A stretch of DNA of 64,000 nt from Merluccius polli (GCA_030340625.1 JAOPHQ010004281.1:62001-126000); one strand, 5' to 3'. Positions 52,580 to 64,000 are shown, counted from the first letter of the stretch. The notes: a model not told the origin generated them from the sequence alone. Numbers and translations are program-made.

Positions 52580-53803
52580 GAGGTTTTGGAGTTTAACACG
52601 CAGCTGCGCACGAAGTTGAACACAGGATCAGCTGATTCCTAGTTAAACTCGGGTTAAACTGCTTGGAAACCGGAAGTACTCTGATTTCTAGTTATACCCC
52701 AGCAGATGCAGTCTTAACTTAATGTTGGATGCATTTTGTGCTATAATTACCAACACAAACTTAATGGGAATGTAAAGCGAACTTTAATATAATAAAACGC
52801 AAATAATGTTGAAATATATTATGAAATAGTCTAGGCTAATTTTTGTGGAAATCTGAGTCTGGAATCTGAATCTGCCCTCACCTACGTCAATCAATCAATC
52901 AATTACTTGTCATTGTTTTCTCTTGGTGTGCATGCAAACGTGATTAATTAATTAATTGAAGACAAATTAATATGCGAGTAATTAGGGTAATTCTACGCCT
53001 ATAAATTCTCGGAGAAGGAGACGGTAGTTAGGATGAACATGTCTCGGATAGAGAACTATAACGAGGAGCAGAAGTTATATTTATTGTACTGCATTCGAGG
53101 TGTTGTGGACACGGTGGAAGAGGAAAGACACCACCACCACGCTCCGAAGAAAGTCTGTTTGGGATGATCTCTCAAACGCATTTAACAGTAGATTTTCCAG
53201 CAGAAGACCGAGCAGCCCGGCACATTTAAAGAATTTATGGAAGCGCTTGAAAGTTGAAGCGCGTAAAGCTATTGCTGAGCGGACGCACGACCAAGACCTG
53301 GGCCCCGTAACCCTAACCCTTTTTATGTTTCTATATACGATCCTCTGTGCGTTCATTTATTTTTTTACATACAAATAATCTGTTCTTTGTCGAGTTTTAG
53401 TTGGGCACTTGTCTATTTAAGCAACTCCTATATTGTAGCCTTTATTGTATTGAAGGCCTATCTGGCGTAATAAGTGTAAATGCATCATACATTATTATTA
53501 ATACTAATAATAATAATAATTCATAAAACGAATTCTGTGTGTCGGTTATAATGGAGCCTTGTTTCATCCTGCAAACTGGTTTAGTCTCCTCTAAAACCAT
53601 GTCAGTTTCGAGATTAGACTAACACGCACAAAATACGCCTCTAGTGTCTGATGTGAATTTCTCTGAAGACACAGCAATTGAGATCAAGGTACAACGCAGC
53701 TGCAGGTTAAACCACAGGTATATACGACACAGCAATGGAGCTTAAGACGTCACGTGACTTCTTGCGTCACCGACGAGTTTAAAACCGTGTTAAACTCTAA
53801 AAA
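52580..53803. mobile_element. Putative Harbinger-type element with Myb/SANT remnant
   Basis: Ends ggttttggagtttaacacg and cgtgttaaactctaaaa are inverted repeats. The interior holds a decayed Myb-like frame (53034-53300). Harbinger elements encode such a Myb/SANT partner beside the transposase; no transposase is visible here, so it is an internal deletion derivative. Exact ends are approximate. Confidence 0.5.
53034..53300 (+). pseudogene. Myb/SANT-like transposon protein remnant
   Basis: Starts MNMSRIENYNEEQKLYLLYC in one frame and after a shift near 53145 continues KSVWDDLSNAFNSRFSSRRP and KNLWKRLKVEARKAIAE. Trp-spaced helices and the KNLWKRLK-KARKA ending match Myb-like DNA-binding proteins of Harbinger elements. 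Confidence 0.6.
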
Positions 53804-53969
53804 GTGGCTAAGCTAGCGACAGAGCAATTGCCCCAGTAAGTTTTGATTAATTCATACAAAAGGTCATGACAGTATGACAAAAATACAGCTCATGAAAAAA
53901 ATTACTTTCATAACTCCAAAACAAGTTTTTTTCAATAAATGCAGCAGCAGATGTTAAATGTGTCTTCTG

Positions 53970-55562
53970 GGGTCCGTTTCACAAAGCAGGTTTAGTGAAA
54001 ACCCTGCGTTTATTAACCCTGAACTGAGGGAAACTCTGCGATTTCCGTTTCACAAAGGGAGATAACTCAAACCAGAGAAAGAGGGGCAACTCTAGCCTGT
54101 TTCACAAAGAGAGATAACTTACGCTCTCGGTCAGTTACCGTAGTAACAGACTCTATGAACCTAACCTGGTCGGGACCAGGTTTTACTCAATGGATCAATC
54201 TGTCTCCGCCCTCTTTCAGCCACACACGCCATTTGATTTCCTCATTCATTCAGTCAGCAGGCGAGTTTTGGCGTAGCCGTCTGTCAAAAATCATTTTACA
54301 AAATCAGAGTCAGTGCTATTTCAGAAGTCCATTAGGCAGTAGGAGGCGACTTTTTCACGAACATGTCCTTTTGACCAGCGCTCGAAGTGGAAAAAAATAA
54401 GTGCCGGTACTCCCTTATTCACATATAAGCGACGGGGGGGGGGGGGGGGTGCGCGATATTAACCCACCCCAGACCTACGACCGACGGGGGGGGGGGGGGG
54501 GGGGGGGGCGCGATCGTAACCCACCCCGGACCTACGACCGACGGGGGGGGGGGGCGCCACTCCGGTAGATCCGCCCCTGGTTAGGGCAAAGTACAGTACC
54601 GGCAGCCTGTGACAAGTGCCGGTACACAAGAAAAAGTGCCGGTACGCTAAAGGGTAAAATGTAGAAGTGCCGTTTGCGTACCGGTGCGTACCGGCCCACT
54701 TCGAGCACTGCTTTTGACAACGATCCCGTGGATGGAGGTGCAGCATTACATATTCGTCGGGACGGGAGAGGGTTATCAGACCATAGATGGAGCCTTTCCA
54801 GACAATTATCATTTCCAGACAATTATCTTTTTCAGCGGTACCGTTTCACGTCACAGTCCATCATTTACATACGCAACCTAATCCGTCCTTACATGTGCAA
54901 CATTACCAACCGTAGTCTCTCACATCCCAGCAGATATTGTGTGTTGCACTGCGTTTCTTTGCAAATGTTTTTTGTACAATGTCGGAGATGCAGAGCACTT
55001 GAGCAAGGCAACTGTATACAGTCAAATAGCCACTTAATATTTACTTTACAGTGTAAAACATGATCAAAATGATCATGCCGAGGTCTTATCTGTTTGAACA
55101 ATGTCATCTTAAGCTGCTGTCAAGTGCGCTTCTCCCCCGCGGGATTGCACCTAAATGAAATAAATAAATAGTTACCATTCAAGCATTTTTCCTCTGTAAT
55201 ATTATTGTGATCGCAAAGGAGTCCATTTAAACTTACGCAGCAGTGTTGCACTGATTTCTAAAAACGTGTTGAAACTCGCCATATGAGCGCATTAGGATTT
55301 CCAATTGGAGGTTGGTGAAAAACGTAGCCCTCCTCTTCCCCGTTGCCATGGTGACTCGTCGAATCGGGGCTCCATTGATGCTGGCTTTTTATAGTTGTGG
55401 TGCACGCGCTCAACCCTAGGTGGAACTCCTCTGAGTTGATCAACTTAACTCAAAACCGGTGTTGTGGAACCGAAATCCCAGAGTTTTCTATCTCAGTGGA
55501 GATCAACTCAGCGTTTAGGATTAAACTCAGAGGTTGTTAAACCTGCTTTGTGAAACGGACCC
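53970..55562 (+). mobile_element. PIF-Harbinger-like element, decayed
   Basis: Ends gggtccgtttcacaaagcag and ctgctttgtgaaacggaccc are perfect inverted repeats continuing over about 25 bp. A 3-bp duplication CTG (53967-53969 and 55563-55565) flanks it, as in this superfamily. Around 54795-54980 the + strand reads FPDNYLFQRYRFTSQSIIYI then RNLIRPYMCN, a Harbinger transposase N-terminal helix block, with stops and frameshifts. Confidence 0.8.
54376..54710. mobile_element. hAT MITE nested in the Harbinger element
   Basis: Perfect 8-bp duplication CTTTTGAC (54368-54375 and 54711-54718) and inverted ends cagcgctcgaagtgg / ccacttcgagcactg. It carries G-homopolymers at about 54436-54449, 54487-54508 and 54543-54554 in a roughly 60-bp tandem unit. 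Confidence 0.85.
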
Positions 55563-56449
55563 CTGGTGGGGGGAGGGTCTAACTGAACATGAGCAGTATG
55601 AGTGTCATCACTCTCGCATGTTTCTGATGACAGCACGACAGAAAAAGAAAGCCCAACCAACAAGTTTAAGTTGTTGGTTGGGCAAAACAATGAAACTATC
55701 TTCCCAACAGGAGGTACGCTACTGCTAGGGCTCCAGTGGCACCACTCACGAGTCAAATAATGTTAACTGAACAAAAGTTAGTCCTACTTTCTGCTGTGCT
55801 GTGTCTTAGCTAGTTAGCCAGATTTGCTATTCAGTTAACAGGCGACTTTGTCATCATATTAACCATTTAATTATGAGGTCGCCGGCATCTAGCAACGTAA
55901 TTCTTTTTTTTTTCAATGAAACCGGGACACTTAAAGCTTTCCATTGAGCCCATCGGTGTGTCCAATAGGAGACCCGTGCGCCATCACGTGATGGGCTAAG
56001 AGCCAATAGGAGAGCTTTGTGCGGTCACTTTATCAGCCAAAGATTGTCTATATACATGACGATCATTGTTCTGTGACCGTATATGATCACTACTATCGGC
56101 GGTATCAGCTGTAAATCCTAATAAATAATGTATAAACAGCAATTTATACATTATTATAATATATACATACACTACCGGTATGTTTCTTAGGCAAAGAATA
56201 GAACAGTTACAACAGTTACCAAGTTCAGAAAATGACAACGTTTTGCTGCAATGTAAAGTTCAGTCCAGTAAACAATCCTGTTTGATTGTAAGGTGTGTTG
56301 TGTTGGAAAGTTGTCTATGTTACTTTGAATTTTATAGTTAAAACTTTTTATTGTTGTGAATGTGATTTATGCTATATTTTCACTTTTCTTCTGACCTGTC
56401 TCTGGGCCCAGTTTCCCGAAAGCATCGTTAGCCTAAGAAGCATCTTCAA

Positions 56450-57099
56450 TTTGGCTGTCCAAGTCCAAAGTGCTATAATTATAACTTTTTTTTCAATACA
56501 AGTAACAGAGTGCTTTACATCAAGACAAGAGAACAGCAATAGGATTGGCGTGAAATATAACATCAGGATAAAGTTACACAACTGGATAAAATCCAAAAAA
56601 AAATAACTAAACAATAAAACTCAATAAAACAAGTAAAAACAAGGAAGGCAAATGTGAATAGAACAACATTTTGGAGAGCACACAATAAAAGATTTCTATA
56701 AATATGTGTCTTTCAAAATTTGATTAAACAGGGAACTGAAACTGCACACAGGAGAGAAAGAGCCCTAGCAGAGAGCGGTCTATCCCCTTTTGTTTTGACC
56801 AAAGTCCTTGGAATACACAGCAGTATGGCAGAAAATTGTGTTTTGGTTGGATCATAGGGCCAAGTACAAGAATGGCTTTAAAGTGTTAGTATCTGTGTAA
56901 AGTGTAAATAACTACCAAACACAAACAGTACTGCAACACTTATAGTAATGGTACATATAGCCCTACAAGGCTCCTTGGCTCATCTTCTTCCGTCATTAGA
57001 GGATGGTCAAAGGCTGTAAGGGACCTGTATTAGGCTACACCAAGGAATACACCACAAGCACAAGCATACTCACATGTTTACACAACTGTGGACCGTTCA
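56450..57099. other. Homologous 3' flank of receptor copy 4
   Basis: Matches the 3' flanks of copies 2, 3 and 5 (43,090-43,728; 48,480-49,118; 62,580-63,180). Shared words include tcaatacaagtaacaaagtg, which looks like a SINE/LINE tail on the opposite strand, and ttggttggatcatagggc. No coding frame supported. Confidence 0.5.
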
Positions 57100-58285
57100 T
57101 TAGGGCTGTGAGTAGATGGTGCCCTTGAGCCTTTCCTGAGGGTGTAAGAGCCTCCTGATTATAGGCCACATCCTGCAAGGGGACCTGCTCATCAGCCTGA
57201 ACAGCTGCCTCCTGAATCTCTTCCCCACAAACACATAGAGCATGGGATTGATGCAGCTGTGGCCGTACCCGATCACCTCCGTCACCTGCCGTGCCACCCG
57301 TATTTGATAGCTGCGGTTGCACGACGTGTCGTTGCCCATCAGCTCCAGGGCGCTGAAGAAGCATGTGACGTTGTACGGCAGCCAGCAGCAGAAGTACACC
57401 ACCACCACCACCGCGATCAAACGGATGGCCTGCTTCTTGGAGGACTGGCTGGACAGGAGCGTCCGTACGATCTGGCTGTAGCAGAAGATCATGATGACCA
57501 ATGGGATCGCCAAGCCTAGGATGTTCATTTTAAGCAGGCTGAAGACCCTCCACCAATGCCTGTCATTGTCATCTAATTCAGAGTTGTTTACATATGAAGG
57601 GGCACAGTAACTAGTGCCGTTATGGCTCTGTTCTTGTAGAAAGCCCACCTCTGGGAAAGAGGACAGGAGCCCGGCCACCCATGTGACCACAGCCGCCAAT
57701 ACTCCAAAGGACCGCGTGCAAGCCTTTAGAGCCAAAATGGCGTGCACTATCCCCAGGTATCTGTCGACACTCATGAGGATGATGAAAAAAATCCCAGCAT
57801 AGAAACCGACATGGTAGGTTCCTAACACCACCTTGCACATGGCGTCCCCGAAGATCCATTGGTCTCTGGCTTGGTGGGCCAGGAAGGGAAGGGAACTCAG
57901 GAGCAGGAGGTCAGCTATGGCCAGGTTGAGAAGGCAGACGTCGGTCATGCTGCGGAGTCCGCACGCCAGCCACGATCACCCATACCACCAGAATGTTTCC
58001 TAGGAGGCCCAAGAGGAACAGGAGAGAGTAGAGAGCCGGGAGAAAGTAGGCACCGGGACGCCCGTAGTCACACTGTGGCTCTATTTCCCCCAAGTAGTCG
58101 TTGTAATCAAAGTACTCATAAGGTTCATCTGCACTGACCGTAGTCAGTGCAGAATCCGTGCTGAATCCGTCAACGGTGAATAACTCAGTAGTAGTCCCGT
58201 TAATCCTGAGGGAGACAAGCGAGTTAAAGAGTAAAGAGTAGTTCCAGTTACTGTTTATTCCTTTACAAAATATCAATTTTATCAT
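57100..58285 (-). pseudogene. Chemokine receptor-like GPCR, copy 4 (frameshifted, start lost)
   Basis: The body 57100-57948 matches the other copies from TM2 to the tail. One extra C near 57959-57960 (ggagtccgcacg versus ggagtcgcacg) shifts the frame between TM1 and TM2. A 12-bp insertion at 58147-58158 also destroys the usual start codon. The N-terminal half reads on in a second frame (57911-58285) with the Tyr-rich tail and TM1. Otherwise motifs are intact (DRYLGIVHA, NPMLY), so inactivation is recent. Confidence 0.85.
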
Positions 58286-58420
58286 AGCCTAAAGGAGCAC
58301 CCAGCTGGTCCTACACACTGGTAGTAGATAGAGGCACAAAAGCCCATAAGAAATTATGAGCGCCGCTCTCTCCTCATTCTTCAGATATCTACGCAATGTA
58401 GCTCCTTAAGGAATAGGACA

Positions 58421-59397
58421 GTGCGTAATGTAATGGAGCGAGTGAGTGTGTGGTAGAGCGAGAGAGCGAGCGGCAGAAAAGGCACGGTGAATGTGAGTGG
58501 AGGAGACCATTTTTTCCATGACGAGACATTGACGAGCTAAAAACATAATTGATAATAGAAACTATGATGCAATGTACGTTTTGTTTTCGTTGAAGAGAGA
58601 AGACAGGACTGGAATGTTAATGGTGGGCTATCGGAGCGTATGCGGTATGAGATCGGAGCGCCAAACGGGTTGGTAAATGGCAGAAACGTTAAATAATTTG
58701 TGCCAGGATGTTTTGCTAACTTGCACAACATTCACACCGGAGCAGCGTTAGCCGTACGGGTTTTGAGCTCTTATTGGCGTGTGTGTCAGCCGTGTGTGTC
58801 TGACTGTAGATGGTGGAGCTGTTGAATGGATTTGTTGAGTTGGATGGTTGCAGCGGTGGCTGTGTGAGCATCTGGCCACTTGCATACGTGTGAGCATCAA
58901 TGGGCCCCCCACCACTGAACTCCCCTATAGAAGAGCCCTGGAGCTCTTCTAAATAAAATGCTCACAGGCAGGATGTAGACTATGTCACTGAGCTTGAGAA
59001 CATGTTTGTAACTCAGAAGCCACTGTGAACACTTCATTTAAAATAAATCTGTGTTGTGGCATTCCATTTTTTGATATTAATTTCTAGAGATAAATGTCAA
59101 AAGCTGTAAATAAAGTAAATTAAGACACAAAAGGCAAACATGAATAATCTATAATGATTTTAAGGTATTTTTTTTCGCATTGCTCGTGGATATACATCAT
59201 CAGTTATCATCTAACTTCAAGTTCAATTAAAACAAAAAGTTGTTACCTGGTTGTGTACATCCTCTAATGTGGTATGTTGAAAGGACAAAGCCCAATACAA
59301 ATATGTCCTCGATGTCTAGCTCAGACAAGCTGATGGATGCGTTGTTACCATCAAGTCAAAGTTTACTTGCTGCATGTAAATCTCCTCTGCGGGTCAG

Positions 59398-59450
<53 letters not shown>

Positions 59451-60720
59451 TGTGGTGAGATCTAGCTTTGCAAGCTGCATACTACGGATCTGATCTGTAG
59501 ATGTGATAACAGAAAAAGAAACCTCCTAGGACAATATTTCACTTCCATATTTCACTAATAACCAGTTGTCACTTTTAGTGTGAATTTGGAACACAACGCA
59601 GTGTGTGGCAATCCATCCAATTTAATAAGGGGGCACTTTACACATAAATGAGTACAGTGAAATGAAGAATGAAGAAATTAACTTTGTTTAAACTTGGTCA
59701 GCAAAAAAACTCAACCACTAAAAACTTTGTTGTTGGATGTGTTTTTTAATTCACCATTTGTACTGTTTTACCAGTAAGCGTTACATTATCTACATTAGGG
59801 GAAGTTGTCGCTGAAGATGGCTTACCACATCATGTTTAAACTGCTTCCTGTTACAGGCACCACAAATGCGAAAAAATCAAGCGTGTTCACAGATGACTGT
59901 GGTGGTTTTCTTAGAATATAATAGTAGGCAACCCTCACCGATATAATGGCAGTACATATTTGTATTGTCCACCAGTTAGATCTGAAGTGTGGAAATGTTG
60001 AGGAGGGTAAACAATGTACTTCAAATGTTCAATGGGAGCTAAGGTGTTCATCATGTCACATAAATGTTTTGTAGACTTGTAATAAAAAAAAAGGTTTATT
60101 TGGTAGTAGCCTATTTTACTAGATGGTATAACGTGTAGAGTAAAATGAGTCAATGAGTCAATAACGCCACATTTAATGATGGAATGTAGATTTACTAACC
60201 TTTAACATATTTTAATAAAAATGCTTTCATCCAAACATTTATAAAATAGATATAAACAGTCCATAATAATGCATTCCATTTTATTTAAATTCTTCATCCA
60301 ACAGGTTTTACACAAAGTGATTTATCACAACTTAAACAAGCCATTATGTTTGCAGGACAAAATTAAATGACATTCATCTGTTCTATCAGCTACTATCATA
60401 ATTAAAGTAGCTTTCACCAAGTGCCATCTTCAACGCTTATGCACAACCAATGCCCTGCCAAGTGTCTTCCTAAAATGAAAGGCTAAGATATGAAGGAATA
60501 TGGAACTATGACAACAATGGATCAGAGCCGGTTCAGGGAGTGAGGACAGACAATGGATTACATTTTGCTAGCTTACCTCTTCAATGGTTTCACAAATTGT
60601 CACCAGTTAGCTCCCGAGGCTACATGGTAAAAGTGGAGGTAGCCTCAGAGGAGACAGATCTCTGCCTAGATGAGCCAGTGGTATGAATGCGCCGGAACAC
60701 GCACGGCACCCACCATTAAA
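58421..60720. other. Spacer upstream of copy 4
   Basis: Shared blocks with the 45,070-46,820 interval, plus a unit-specific stretch at about 59,560-60,230. No gene seen. Confidence 0.5.
59399..59449. repeat. TG microsatellite, third unit
   Basis: About 25 TG units at the homologous position in the unit right of copy 4. Confidence 0.95.
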
Positions 60721-60993
60721 ATGTACCATAATGATGACTAGCCTGACAATACGGTGTTTCTTAGCGCTCCTCATGGTCTTGAGAGAAGGCAAGATTCGGG
60801 AATAGCAACTGACCATGACCAGCAATGGAATCACAAGTCCAAAGATGTTGTTCGACAAGATCTGGACGTCCTTCAAGGCTACATTCTGAGAGAATTGAAC
60901 ATTGCCACCCAGATGAGCTGTTCTGCAGCCACATTAAGGCCATCGTCGGCAGGTCTGTGGCAGGGAGATGGAGAAACTCAGCACCCACATCAA
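60721..60993 (-). pseudogene. Second chemokine receptor, TM4-TM6 fragment, unit right of copy 4
   Basis: Third copy, with a small deletion in loop 2 and an extra short repeat (ggtctgtggcaggga), which shift the frame. The flanks to its right (61,080 on) differ from units 1 and 2. Confidence 0.7.
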
Positions 60994-61079
60994 TTACTGG
61001 ACTTTTGTCAAATCGTCCGCCCATCCCTCGATATTAGAAGGCAGAGGTATCACATTATCCCGTTTGAGGTGTAACGGGT

Positions 61080-62150
61080 GGTGTTCCCACATGTTTTATT
61101 TCCCAATCGTTCTAAGAAAAGATTAGCATGGAAAATGCCGCTTCCAGTTCAGTGACAGGACATGGACAAAGTCGCGCCCACATACTCCAAAATAAGGGAA
61201 CTAATATTTACTACTCCAGCACATAACGCTAGCTGAACTGCCCGGTACATAGTTAAGCAATATTACACAAAAGGGTATACTTTAACGTTATTATGGTCAA
61301 TACCACGGTGCTTGAGCCGAGCTCCCTAAGTGCCGAGTTGATTGCTGTACGCCACCACCAGAACCAAAACCTCAGTAGACAAGCGTCGATCAGAAGTTAT
61401 GATTATGTGAATCGCACATCTGCAACACCGTGAAACTTAGGCTTTAAGTTTCACTTCATCAGCACATTGGAACTGTGTGTTGGTACAACTGGTTTTAATT
61501 AACTTAGTTTAATGAATGTAATAAATGTGGCTGCGTAAAGTGGGAGTCATCATTGGCTACCCAGCTGAGTATGTTCTTTTAGTATTTTTTTTATACAGGC
61601 ATTTGCACTTTAATTCATGGAATTTCAAAAGACCAATTTTAGAAATGATTTTAAAAAAAACATACCTTGTGTTTTTTGAATGTCTAGCTTCTCAAATAGC
61701 AGAAAACAATAGTTTAGTTCATAGGCTGTATACATTCTTCAAACATGTGATACTAGCAGGTTGTCACCAAAGTGGGCAGGAAGTCAGCTATGGCAAGCTA
61801 CATCCTATGGTTCTCATGAACTTCCTCTCAAGCTTTCAAGGTCGTCTCGCATATAATGTGTTGATGAAAAATAATTCCTTGTTGACACTTCTTGACAGCA
61901 AAGTATTTCATTTAACGGATCATGATCATGGGAAGACACACATGCAGCATTTCCAAGAATCTTCAATGAGTCAACGAATGTTCATGACTTTATATAGTCA
62001 CATTGTAGGCACAAACATCAAAGGATACAAAGAAACACAAACCAAAAAGCGGTTATTGTGGTCTAAACTATTTAAGTTTGATATAACGAAGCGAAAGGTG
62101 AAATTAAAAGGGGTTCTCCAAATTTAAACTATTTATGTGTGAAATAAAGA
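61080..62150. other. Unit-specific spacer before copy 5
   Basis: A 200-codon + strand frame (61525-62127) lacks any recognised domain. Its 3' end is the AT-rich spacer shared with units 1 and 2, so I do not call it a gene. On the - strand at about 61755-61796 one frame reads LAIADFLPTLVTTC, reminiscent of a receptor TM2, in a decayed context. Confidence 0.3.
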
Positions 62151-63180
62151 AGCAAAAGGTCGAACAAAAAGGGACTTCATTCCTGCATTCTGGGGATTTT
62201 TTGTGCATGTGAATCACAGAATAATGAGCCAACAAATGCTTCATCTGGTAAAGCAGTTATCACCCACACACACTCTAAGCTCTGACATATGAACAACTGT
62301 TCAGCCTTGTACCATCTTGCCAACTCGCCAATAAACTGTTGTATACTAACATCTACCTGTGTCCTGTGTGTTGGAGGAGCCCAGCAAGCCACTTAGGTGG
62401 CGTGTAGCAGGGTCGACTGCTGTAATTGTAAATGCAGTCCTTGCCGAAGACATATAACAGAAAAGAAACTTACAGTGTGGATAGAAAGACATTTCTCCAT
62501 GTTATTCCATCAATCGTTAGGGATGACAATGGCTTCTGTCTTGGTGGTCTAGATATGATAATTAATGTCCATCTAAAGTATCTCCAATGTGTCTGTCCAA
62601 GTCCAAAGTGCTATAATTATCACATTTTTTGTATAGCACTTTTCAATACAAGTAACAAAGTGCTTAACATCAAGACAGGACAACAGCAATAGGATTGGTA
62701 TGAAATATAAAATCAGGATAAAGTTACATACAACAATTGGATACAATTTGAAAAAAGAAGTAAATAATAAAACACAATAAAACAAGTTAAAAAAAAGAAA
62801 CGCAAATGCGAAGAAAACAATATTTTGGAGATCACACAATAGAAGCTTTTCTATAAATATGTCTCTCAAAATGTGATTAAACAGGGAACTGAAACTGCAG
62901 CCGGAAGAGAAGGAGCTGCGGAGGAGGAGGAGCGGAAATTTGTGTTTTGGTTGGATCATAGGGCCAAGTACAAGAACGACATTAAAATGTTAGTATCTGT
63001 GTAAAATGTAAATAACTACCAAACACAAACAGTACTGTGACACATATAGTAATGGTACATATAGCCCTACAAGACTCCTTGGCTCATCTTCTTCCATCAT
63101 TAGAGGATGGTCAAAGCCTGCAGGGACCTGTATTAAGCTACACCAAGGAATACACCACAAGCACAAGCATACTCACGTGT

Positions 63181-64000
63181 TCACACAACTGTGGACCGTT
63201 CATTAAGGCTGGTGCTCTGTGAGTAGATGGAGCTCCTGAGCCTTTCCTGAGAGGGTATGAGGCTCCTGATTATAGGCCACATCCTGCAGGGGGACCTGCT
63301 CATCAGCCTGAACAGCTGCCTCCTGAACCTCTCCCCCACAAACACATAGAGCATGGGGTTGATGCAGCTGTGGCCGTACCCGATCACCTCCGTCACCTGC
63401 CGTGCCACCCGTGTTTGATAGCTGCGGTTGCACGACGTGTCGTTGCCCATCAGCTCCAGGGCGCTGAAGAAGCATGTGACGTTGTACGGCAGCCAGCAGC
63501 AGAAGAACACCACCACCACCACCGCGATCAAACGGATGGCCTGCTTCTTGGAGGACTGGCTGGACAGGAGCGTCCGTACGATCTGGCTGTAGCAGAAGAT
63601 CATGATGACCAATGGGATCGCCAAGCCCAGGATGTTCATTTTAAGCAGGCTGAAGACCCTCCACCAATGCCTGTCATTTTCATCTAATTCAGAGTTGTTT
63701 ACATATGAAGGGGCACAGTAACTAGTGCCGTTATAGCTCTGTACTTGTAGAAAGCCCACCTCTGGGAAAGAGGACAGGAGCCCGGCCACCCATGTGACCA
63801 CAGCCGCCAATACTCCAAAGGACCGCGTGCGAGCCTTTAGAGCCAAAATGGCGTGCACTATCGCCAGGTATCTGTCGACGCTCATGAGGATGATGAAAAA
63901 AATCCCAGCGTAGAAACTGATATAGTAGGTTCCTAACACCACCTTGCACATGGCGTCCCCGAAGCGCCATTGGTCTCTGGCTTGGTGGGCCAGGAAGGGA
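63181..64000 (-). CDS. Chemokine receptor-like GPCR, copy 5 (cut by window end)
   Basis: Open from the right edge through TM2-TM7 to TGA at 63181-63183. The visible part has AMCKVV, DRYLAIVHA, the loop-2 Cys, CWLP, NPMLY and the tail SQSTSLNERSTVV. The start codon and TM1 lie beyond 64,000. Closest in sequence to copies 2 and 4. Confidence 0.85.
   Translation of the reverse strand, partial: PFLAHQARDQWRFGDAMCKVVLGTYYISFYAGIFFIILMSVDRYLAIVHAILALKARTRSFGVLAAVVTWVAGLLSSFPEVGFLQVQSYNGTSYCAPSYVNNSELDENDRHWWRVFSLLKMNILGLAIPLVIMIFCYSQIVRTLLSSQSSKKQAIRLIAVVVVVFFCCWLPYNVTCFFSALELMGNDTSCNRSYQTRVARQVTEVIGYGHSCINPMLYVFVGERFRRQLFRLMSRSPCRMWPIIRSLIPSQERLRSSIYSQSTSLNERSTVV

Noticed and set aside
61525..62127. 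200-codon + strand gene
   Set aside because: No recognisable domain. Its 3' third is the AT-rich spacer shared by other units where the frame is not kept, and a receptor relic may lie on the opposite strand.

Overview
The window is vertebrate nuclear DNA, almost certainly from a teleost fish. It has intron-rich genes with GT-AG splice sites, very dense CA/TG, CT/GA and TA microsatellites, and fish-style DNA transposons (Tc1-like, hAT, PIF-Harbinger, pogo-like). Nothing looks bacterial, and no CRISPR array is present.

Left half (about 1-38,000, + strand): this is the 3' half of one large gene, trio, which encodes a Rho guanine-nucleotide exchange factor with a kinase domain. I placed 25 coding exons from 2049 to the stop codon at 35099-35101. 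All junctions keep one reading frame, giving 1,566 residues. The order is SH3-1, basic and serine-rich linker, second DH domain, second PH domain, a long Gly/Ser/Pro-rich exon, SH3-2, Ig-like domain and C-terminal kinase. The gene is trio and not its paralogue kalirin because no fibronectin-III domain lies between Ig and kinase and because the linker sequences match trio. Upstream exons (spectrin repeats, DH1/PH1) lie to the left of the window. An ATG-containing open exon at 603-698 has a good donor and the right phase to join the SH3-1 exon, so it is a candidate alternative first exon for a short GEF2-kinase isoform. The 3' UTR runs to roughly 37,985.

The trio introns hold a Tc1-like element with a single premature stop (12,020-13,236), a tRNA-derived SINE (8,767-9,044), several MITEs, a 46-bp minisatellite (17,680-18,001), and a decayed hAT element with imperfect 8-bp target duplications (18,765-20,882). 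Nested inside the hAT is another element that carries a 78-bp perfect palindrome and a foldback around telomere-like repeats.

Right half (about 39,000-64,000, - strand): a tandem array of five chemokine-receptor-like seven-helix receptor copies, single-exon in the coding part. Copies 1-3 are open, copy 4 is a pseudogene (frameshift and lost start), and copy 5 runs off the window edge. The duplicated unit also carries a TM4-TM6 fragment of a second, dead chemokine receptor (three copies seen) and, in two units, a short element encoding the N-terminus of a RecQ-like helicase whose empty site survives in another unit. Between copies 3 and 4 lies a transposon-rich island: a pogo-like transposase remnant, a Harbinger-type element with a Myb/SANT remnant, and a PIF-Harbinger element with a nested hAT.

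The two halves look functionally independent: trio is a single-copy signalling gene, while the receptor array is a recent, fast-changing immune-type family. All calls come from reading the sequence; no database search was run.
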